Assembly: GCA_002710785.1 (NCBI GenBank)
Contig: PAMC01000006.1
Location: 1 to 33,320 of the forward strand
Length of the DNA stretch: 33,320 nt
Direction: 5' to 3'
Origin: a bacterium
GTDB lineage: Bacteria > Patescibacteriota > Minisyncoccia > Phycocordibacterales > UBA918
Shown: positions 28,665 through 33,320 of the stretch, one piece after another
Layout: every line of letters begins with the position of its first letter
How positions within the stretch are numbered: position 1 is the first letter of the stretch
Translations under genes and position numbers: made by a program
The notes under the pieces: model-generated
The model's database searches: none
Seen by the model: the letters and a program-made list of their open reading frames with translations, nothing else
Told to the model about the DNA's origin: nothing

Positions 28665-29045
28665 TTACCACGGCCACCACCACACCAGGAGCGCGGCGCT
28701 CAGCAAGAGGACACCATGCCAGAGCAGCTGTCGAGCGGTAGCGCTGCCCGCTACCTGCTTAGCGGCGTATCGCTCGAGCGTTGGCACAGACATAAGGGCA
28801 TACACTAACCCGATTAAGAGCAACATCGAAGTAGTCGTCGTACGCGCTACGTACGCGAGTAGTCCAATTGCTGTGGTTAAAACGAGGTACGGCACAAGCA
28901 AACGTGCCGTCTCAAGACTAAAAAGATCACTACCGATAAGTTGTGGTTGAGTCCATCCAAGCGCATGCCACGCTGTAGAAAGGGCAACCAAAAAGAGTGT
29001 CGTACCGACAATTGCTGGTTCGTTCAGTAATGTTGATAGTTCCAT
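28665..29045 (-). CDS. hypothetical membrane protein (126 aa)
   Basis: Four predicted membrane spans: about 12-30, 46-66, 70-88 and 106-124, ending in AALLVWWWPW. No known family. It lies 3 bases after the DUF2177 gene and 6 before the DUF192 gene on the same strand, so all three are probably one operon. It has no catalytic-looking conserved charged residues within the spans. Confidence 0.75.
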   Translation of the reverse strand: MELSTLLNEPAIVGTTLFLVALSTAWHALGWTQPQLIGSDLFSLETARLLVPYLVLTTAIGLLAYVARTTTTSMLLLIGLVYALMSVPTLERYAAKQVAGSATARQLLWHGVLLLSAALLVWWWPW

Positions 29046-29048
29046 ACG

Positions 29049-29453
29049 CTAGATAAAATTGAGATACACGGCTACACTCAGCGCCGATACGCTGGCGCCC
29101 AAGATCATGCCCCACGCCATGTCGACTATCGTCATAAGAAGTGGCCAGTCCTTGAGCGTAGCCATGTTGGTTAGGTCGTAGGCGGCGTAGATGAAAAATC
29201 CGTACAACCCACCGAGCAGCGCAGCAGTAGCAATCGAGCTGGCCGTAGCCGCTGGGTACACGGCAAAGTACGTTAAGCCAGCCAAGAAGATAAAGTAAAA
29301 CGCCAACGCAGCTGGCCAGTTAATGTCACCTCGCAGGTGGCCTATTTGGTTCGTGTAAAAACTATTGGCAAACACACCAATCCAGAGCAAATCAACCACT
29401 AAGAAGACCGGGAGTGAAATTGCGTAGAGGGCAAAGAATTGCGACCACTGCAT
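29049..29453 (-). CDS. DUF2177 family membrane protein
   Basis: 134 residues with four membrane spans. The family-typical motifs are present: LVVDLLWIGVFANSFY (D-x-x-W in span 1), LAFYFIFLAGLTYFAVYPA (span 2), GLYGFFIYAAYDLTNMATLK (span 3 and the Y-D-x-T-N motif), and WPLLMTIVDMAWGMILGA (span 4, D-x-x-W-G). The function of DUF2177 is unknown. It is the first gene of a three-gene membrane-protein operon and diverges from mltG across about 57 bases. Confidence 0.9.
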   Translation of the reverse strand: MQWSQFFALYAISLPVFLVVDLLWIGVFANSFYTNQIGHLRGDINWPAALAFYFIFLAGLTYFAVYPAATASSIATAALLGGLYGFFIYAAYDLTNMATLKDWPLLMTIVDMAWGMILGASVSALSVAVYLNFI

Positions 29454-29494
29454 ACGCTACTAGTATAACAGACCTGCCCTACGCACCCGCTGGT

Positions 29495-29503
29495 TGCTAT
29501 ACT
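29495..29503 (+). promoter_or_regulatory. extended -10 of mltG
   Basis: TGCTATACT; -10 TATACT ends 7 bases before the mltG ATG, with no Shine-Dalgarno between. Confidence 0.55.
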
Positions 29504-29510
29504 AGACGGC

Positions 29511-30524
29511 ATGTGGCAAACCCCGCTCATTAACCTATCGCGACCATGGCGTTTTTTCGTACGTGGTTTATTTGTCGTGCTCGTACTGTTGATGACCGTA
29601 GCGTCGGTTGGTGTCGTTAGCCTACTGCAAAACATTGAGTTTGCCGTACACACGGTGACCGAGCCCGACCGCCCTCCGTTTCCACTCGGTGTCGACCCTG
29701 CTGCAGAAGCAATTATCGAGCAACCAGAGGTAGACTCCTTCCGCGAGGTGTTCGTTGCCCAGAGTCCGCGACAACCAGTTAAAAACAACTGGTTTGACCG
29801 GGTAGTGGGTGTGCTCGCGCAGTCCGCGTGGTTACAAAATCTGGCGCTCAGCAGCAGCCGAGTACTGGTTGTGTACGCGGGCGAGCGGCACGAGGAGGTG
29901 GCAGCCAATTTTGCCGGCATTTTACACTGGGATGCAGCAGAAAAAGCGCAGTTCATTAGCCTCGTGCAAGAGGCGCAACCGGATTTACCCGAGGGCACCT
30001 TCTTACCTGGTAAGTACGTGGTCGCCAAAGATGCCGACCCAAGCACAGTCGCACAAATGCTCATCGACGGCTTTGCCCGCGAGGTCCAACAGCGTTACCC
30101 GAGCAACATCGAAGCCGTGGTGCCACTCAACGAAGCGCTCACGATCGCTTCCCTCTTAGAACGCGAGGCGTACGACTTTACCGACATGCGTGAAATTTCG
30201 GGTGTTATCTGGAACCGCCTCTTCCTCGACATGCCGTTGCAGTTGGACGCTACACTGCAGTACGTGCGGGGCAGCGAGCCAACCGGTCCGTGGTGGCCAA
30301 CTCCCCGTTCGAAAGATAAATGGCTCGACTCGCCATTTAACACGTACCAAAACGAAGGACTCCCACCTCACCCAATTGCCAATCCATCAGTAGAGGCCAT
30401 TTTGGCAGCTCTAAATCCCATCGAAACCGACTGCCTCTTTTACATCCACGCCCCTGGTGGTGCGTTTTACTGCGCTGCCACATACCCAGAGCACCAAGCA
30501 AACATTAATCGCTACCTCCGATAG
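29511..30524 (+). CDS. mltG: endolytic peptidoglycan transglycosylase MltG (YceG-like)
   Basis: MltG cuts nascent glycan strands at the membrane and so ends their polymerisation. 337 residues: basic N-terminus, one membrane span (about 19-40), a divergent LysM-like region, then the YceG catalytic domain (about 190-335). Key motifs: IASLLEREAYDFTDMREIS with the catalytic Glu in LEREA, SGVIWNRLFLDMPLQLDATL, the SPFNTYQNEGLPPHPIANPS segment (usual YNTY…GLPPGPI), and ALNPIETDCLFYIHAPGGAF. GLPPHP replaces the usual GLPPGP. The promoter is leaderless-type. Its stop codon directly abuts the stop of the convergent gene at 30525, with no base between. Confidence 0.95.
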   Translation: MWQTPLINLSRPWRFFVRGLFVVLVLLMTVASVGVVSLLQNIEFAVHTVTEPDRPPFPLGVDPAAEAIIEQPEVDSFREVFVAQSPRQPVKNNWFDRVVGVLAQSAWLQNLALSSSRVLVVYAGERHEEVAANFAGILHWDAAEKAQFISLVQEAQPDLPEGTFLPGKYVVAKDADPSTVAQMLIDGFAREVQQRYPSNIEAVVPLNEALTIASLLEREAYDFTDMREISGVIWNRLFLDMPLQLDATLQYVRGSEPTGPWWPTPRSKDKWLDSPFNTYQNEGLPPHPIANPSVEAILAALNPIETDCLFYIHAPGGAFYCAATYPEHQANINRYLR

Positions 30525-30950
30525 CTATTCTTCGCGCTCGCACTCGGCTACCGCAATCATTCGGTACACGGTACGAATGTTGTAGATATCTTCATCAATC
30601 TCGACGAGGGTAACCTGATCGTTTTCAATGCAAACTTCCATGAGTTCGACAAAGCGTTTGGTGGCCTTTTTAATGGCGTACTCGGTTTGCGCTTCTTCGA
30701 GTGCCCCGAGCAGTAGCTTAAACTCCATCGCTACAATGTCGCGCGTGCGCAGGTAGTCTTCGGTCGCTTTTACGTACTGCTGGCACGCCTCCTCCGTCAT
30801 CTCCCAGTCGCTGTGGAATGGCCCGTATTGTTTATGAAAGTCTCCAGCAATGTCGGTGAGGCAGCGCGTAAAAAAGCGGAGGCGACTCTCAAAACGTTGT
30901 CGCTCGAGGTCGAATCGGTGTAACGAGGTTTGGAGGGTGCTCGTTTCCAT
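30525..30950 (-). CDS. hypothetical helical protein (141 aa)
   Basis: No known family. 141 residues, soluble, strongly charged, predicted as a bundle of long helices: LHRFDLERQRFESRLRFF, a central EEACQQYVKATEDYLRTRD and a C-terminal AIKKATKRFVELMEV. Cysteines are scattered, not paired. TATCAT lies 6 bases before the ATG, and GAAGGT within that interval could also act as a ribosome site. Convergent with mltG with zero intergenic bases. Confidence 0.75.
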   Translation of the reverse strand: METSTLQTSLHRFDLERQRFESRLRFFTRCLTDIAGDFHKQYGPFHSDWEMTEEACQQYVKATEDYLRTRDIVAMEFKLLLGALEEAQTEYAIKKATKRFVELMEVCIENDQVTLVEIDEDIYNIRTVYRMIAVAECEREE

Positions 30951-31053
30951 ACCTTCATGATAGGGAGACCCCTCCCGCTTGGCGAGTGCCTGCCGGTGAT
31001 AACTTTTTACTAATCAACCAAGGCTGGTTGACGAGAGCGCTAATCTACGAAAC
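30951..31053. other. short intergenic region with two hairpins
   Basis: GGGAG/CTCCC (30962-30975) and TCAACCA/TGGTTGA (31013-31031). The second follows the stop of the minus-strand gene at 31054 and may be its 3' end, although its tail is A-rich rather than T-rich on that strand. Confidence 0.35.
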
Positions 31054-31797
31054 TCAGAAGCGCACGTAACGCACTTCAGCGCCGGCTTCGGTCATCTGCC
31101 CCTGCACCGTCACCTTGGTTGTCTCAGCAAACTGCTCAGGGTTGCAAGTTGTCTCAATTTCGTCTGCACTCACGCAGGTGCTCTCAGCAGAGAAGAAAAG
31201 TGGCACCACGCCAGCTGGCTGGCCAGGGGTGAGAAACACCAGATGCCAGTACTCCGAGTTATAGGGGGCTGGTACGCTCTTTAGGAGTTGGCCCGTTTGC
31301 TCAAAACTAAATTCACGCTCTGGTGCCGACTCCCCCGACTGACACATAATCTCGCTAATTTGCCATTCGCCATCAACCGCGGTGAGCGAAACAACCGCGT
31401 AGTTGGGTGACTTCTCAGGTAAACCGCGGCTCAGCACCTGTACCTGGGCGGAGAAATCTTGCTGAAAGAGCGGCTTAGCACCAACTCGTTCCGGTAGCAC
31501 CGTTTGACAAAGCACGGGTTCAACCTCGCTCTCGCGATTGTCTGCCAAGTATAGTTGAGCAGCTGTCCCCAAAACTGAGCTTTCAGCCAAGCCAGCGTCG
31601 TACGGGTTGGTAGTGGTGCTCAAACGAGCATCGAGCCACGGGTTGTAGAAGTCGAGGACTACATCAATTGGATCGACGGCAGGTGGGGTTTGCTCCCCAG
31701 CCGGCTGTGTTGGTTGTAGCACTTCCCCACCACGACCAAAGACAATGACTAAGATAATTGCCATCAGTAACACCAGGATTATCAGATTTCGTTTCAT
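31054..31797 (-). CDS. hypothetical membrane-anchored protein (247 aa)
   Basis: An N-terminal hydrophobic signal-anchor (about 4-21, LIILVLLMAIILVIVF) is followed by a Pro/Thr/Gln-rich linker and a soluble domain outside the cell. The domain starts DVVLDFYNPWLDARLSTTTN and has four cysteines (CQT, MCQS, STCVS, TCNP) that could form two disulfides. The fold has strand-rich segments such as YAVVSLTAVDGEWQISEIMC. No recognised family; similar anchored proteins are common in Parcubacteria. TACTCT lies 22 bases before the ATG. It sits between an unknown gene and the RNA helicase without clear functional link. Confidence 0.75.
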   Translation of the reverse strand: MKRNLIILVLLMAIILVIVFGRGGEVLQPTQPAGEQTPPAVDPIDVVLDFYNPWLDARLSTTTNPYDAGLAESSVLGTAAQLYLADNRESEVEPVLCQTVLPERVGAKPLFQQDFSAQVQVLSRGLPEKSPNYAVVSLTAVDGEWQISEIMCQSGESAPEREFSFEQTGQLLKSVPAPYNSEYWHLVFLTPGQPAGVVPLFFSAESTCVSADEIETTCNPEQFAETTKVTVQGQMTEAGAEVRYVRF

Positions 31798-31883
31798 AGA
31801 AAATTACTTAGAGCTTAAGAGTAGCATGGTTTTAGGGGTTGTGCTGATGTTTGGGAGGGGTTGGGGCTGCTATCCCGGTTAAT

Positions 31884-33122
31884 TTAATTTGGAATAAATG
31901 TTAGTGCCATGCCACGCTCGTTGCCACGGCCAGTGCGACCGATGCGGTGCACGTAATCCTCGAAGGTGTTCGGTAGGTCATAGTTGATGACATGTGAGAC
32001 ATTATCGACATGAATGCCACGAGCGGCAACGTCGGTTGCCACCAACACCTTAGCATGACCACTTTTGAACCGTTTGAGTGAGTGCTGTCGCTGGTTATGA
32101 TTCTTGTTGCCATGAATTGATTCAGCTTTAATGCCGCTTTGATTTAGGGCTTTTCCTAGTTTCTCAACAGTATGTTTCATTGCTCCGAAAACGATAACGC
32201 GTGAGAGCTCGTCCCGACCCAGGAGCTCTACCAGCGTTTCGTACTTTTTATCTTTGTCGTGTTGTACGACATCTTGCATGATGCTGTCAGCAACCTCTTT
32301 TTTCTTCACGGAGATAACAACCGGTTCAACCATAAAGTCATGGATTAGGTTCTCGGTCTTTTTGTCCATAGTTGCGGAGAAGAACAGTGTATGTCGCGGC
32401 TCTGGTAATTCAGTCAAAATTGTACGCATGTCGTGAATAAAGCCCATGTCGAGCATACGATCGGCCTCATCCAACACAACTGAGTTGATACGCTCAACTG
32501 GTAATCGCCCCCGTTCCATCAGATCTTTAATGCGTCCTGGCGTACCGATGATGAAATGGTTGGTGCGGCGTAACTGACGAATTTGCGGACCGATGCTGGT
32601 ACCGCCGACACAGACGGTTGAAAAGAAGCGGAAGTTTTTACTGAGCTTACGCAACTCCGTGTCTACCTGAATTGCCAGCTCGCGGGTTGGCGTCAGAATG
32701 AGCGTGATTTTCTTAACATCTCTTTTCTTCAGTTCGATCAGAGGAATTAGAAAGGCAGCCGTTTTGCCGGTGCCAGTTTCTGCCAAACCAACCACGTCTG
32801 TACCTTCAAGGATATGCGGGATGGCCTGATCCTGAATCGGTGACGGAGTGTTGAGACCCATTCCGGCCAAAGCTTTCTTTAGGCGTCCATCAATAGCAAA
32901 ATCGGCAAAAGTGTGTTTAGGAACATACACCTCTTCTGTAGCTTCAATCGGGTTCTTGTTAATGAATTGTGTCGGATCAAAAGTTGGCATGACCCTTGCA
33001 TTCCCTCGGCGGGCCCTCGTTGGCCGCCCTGCACGAGAACGGTTTCCTCTTGGGCGCTCCGAAGAAGAATACGAACGACGGCGTCCACGCAGGCGTGGAC
33101 CACGATTTCTGGTAGTTTGCAT
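31884..33122 (-). CDS. DEAD-box ATP-dependent RNA helicase
   Basis: 412 residues. All motifs of the family are present: Q motif (FADFAIDGRLKKALAGMGLN then PIQDQAIP), AETGTGKT (114-121), PTRELAIQ, GTPGRIKDL, DEAD in VLDEADRMLD (217-220), SAT, VIVFGAMKHTVEKL, VATDVAARGIHVDNVSHVIN, and HRIGRTGR. It unwinds structured RNA in ribosome assembly or mRNA decay. Unlike RhlE/CsdA, its basic extension is at the N-terminus (residues 1-45, rich in Arg, Ser and Gly), and it stops soon after the helicase core. A 5' leader with an 8-bp GAGCAGCA/TGCTGCTC hairpin precedes it, as in cold-regulated helicase genes, which is only suggestive. Confidence 0.95.
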   Translation of the reverse strand: MQTTRNRGPRLRGRRRSYSSSERPRGNRSRAGRPTRARRGNARVMPTFDPTQFINKNPIEATEEVYVPKHTFADFAIDGRLKKALAGMGLNTPSPIQDQAIPHILEGTDVVGLAETGTGKTAAFLIPLIELKKRDVKKITLILTPTRELAIQVDTELRKLSKNFRFFSTVCVGGTSIGPQIRQLRRTNHFIIGTPGRIKDLMERGRLPVERINSVVLDEADRMLDMGFIHDMRTILTELPEPRHTLFFSATMDKKTENLIHDFMVEPVVISVKKKEVADSIMQDVVQHDKDKKYETLVELLGRDELSRVIVFGAMKHTVEKLGKALNQSGIKAESIHGNKNHNQRQHSLKRFKSGHAKVLVATDVAARGIHVDNVSHVINYDLPNTFEDYVHRIGRTGRGNERGMALTFIPN

Positions 33123-33245
33123 TATGTTGTAGTTAGGAGCAGCAACATGCTGCTCTGGGCGGTGCAGGTAGTAAATGGAGAGACAAGAAGCGGATCTAGC
33201 GTCACCTGCTTAAGAGCCCTACACGAGTTTCTTTAGCTCAACAAA
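33123..33245 (-). other. leader region of the helicase gene
   Basis: No gene. Contains a perfect 8-bp hairpin GAGCAGCA/TGCTGCTC with loop of 3 (33139-33157), close to the helicase start. I see no strong promoter. Confidence 0.4.
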
Positions 33246-33268
33246 AATAACATATAAAGTTTATATGT
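33246..33268 (-). terminator. AT-rich terminator of an RNA gene cut by the window edge
   Basis: ACATATAAA/TTTATATGT stem followed on the minus strand by TATTTTTGTTG. Immediately upstream on that strand (33320-33278) is a tRNA-end-like sequence TTCGATCCCTGTCCGCCA, so a tRNA or other RNA gene probably enters from the right. Its T-stem does not pair in the part visible, and the window ends before it can be identified. Confidence 0.5.
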
Positions 33269-33320
33269 CAAATATGCTGGCGGACAGGGATCGAAGCTTA
33301 CAGCTTCAGTACAGGTTGTC

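Noticed and set aside
5000..33000. UGA recoded to glycine, as in Gracilibacteria and Absconditabacteria
   Set aside because: Genes here end at TGA where expected (e.g. the ATGA overlap at 3163-3166) and no conserved glycine position is TGA. The odd codon in the exporter gene is TAG, not TGA.
33246..33268. dif-like or recombination site from the ACATATAAA/TTTATATGT palindrome
   Set aside because: The T-rich tail and position after a tRNA-like end fit a terminator better, and the core spacing is wrong for XerCD.
1..33320. CRISPR array, prophage or IS element
   Set aside because: No regularly spaced repeats, no transposase, integrase or phage structural genes in any frame.

Overview
This window looks like a chromosomal segment of a Patescibacteria (Candidate Phyla Radiation) bacterium, most likely of the Parcubacteria group. 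The evidence is indirect: very tight gene packing, short or domain-reduced versions of universal genes (a 745-residue ValS), a TsaD with a Parcubacteria-style insertion, many small single-membrane-span proteins without recognisable families, and a large secreted repeat protein with DUF11 and peptidoglycan-binding domains. There is no phage, plasmid, IS element or CRISPR array. The standard code with TGA as stop fits every gene.

Layout. 1-720: tRNA-Glu and a candidate non-coding RNA on the minus strand, then three DnaA-box-like sequences. 724-6557 (minus): a small cysteine-rich protein, glmS, two genes of unknown function, an ABC exporter whose 5' end carries an in-frame TAG, and a small gene. 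6637-7442 (plus): an HTH/LAGLIDADG-like gene whose end overlaps tRNA-Val. 7585-8457 (minus): a MYG1-family protein. 8516-9837 (plus): an aberrant tRNA-Leu-like element directly in front of tsaD. 9838-10450: a gene-poor, highly structured region with a 21-codon ORF and an intrinsic terminator. 10451-14447 (plus): three secreted or cell-surface proteins. 14517-18509 (plus): valS, a PrsW-type protease and Hsp20. 18526-19608 (minus): a TraB/Tiki-like protein and a 58-residue protein. 19894-21586: tRNA-Phe, tRNA-Arg, glutaredoxin, an FtsB/DivIC-like protein and small membrane proteins. 21711-27657 (minus): an O-antigen-ligase-like/TPR protein, murJ and lepA, apparently one operon. 27727-28136 (minus): RNase P RNA. 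28155-29453 (minus): DUF192, a membrane protein and DUF2177. 29511-30524 (plus): mltG. 30525-33122 (minus): two unknown proteins and a DEAD-box RNA helicase.

Shared theme: much of the window serves the cell envelope. GlmS supplies glucosamine-6-phosphate, MurJ flips lipid II, MltG cuts nascent glycan, the FtsB-like protein belongs to the divisome, the Wzy-like protein may handle surface glycans, and the 941-residue repeat protein carries a peptidoglycan-binding domain. The rest is translation and RNA metabolism: tsaD, valS, lepA, rnpB, tRNAs and the helicase.

Regulation: many genes have a -10 box only 6-8 bases before the ATG and no Shine-Dalgarno, which points to leaderless mRNAs. Several promoters share an extended -10 of the form TG[CG]TATNNT. 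A minority (glmS, the 64-residue gene, the 58-residue gene and the 21-codon ORF) have clear Shine-Dalgarno sequences, often next to hairpins. The strongest leads are the TAG in the exporter gene, the tRNA-like leader of tsaD, the promoter-to-terminator ncRNA at 262-499, and the small-ORF/terminator/switch-like leader before the surface-protein locus.
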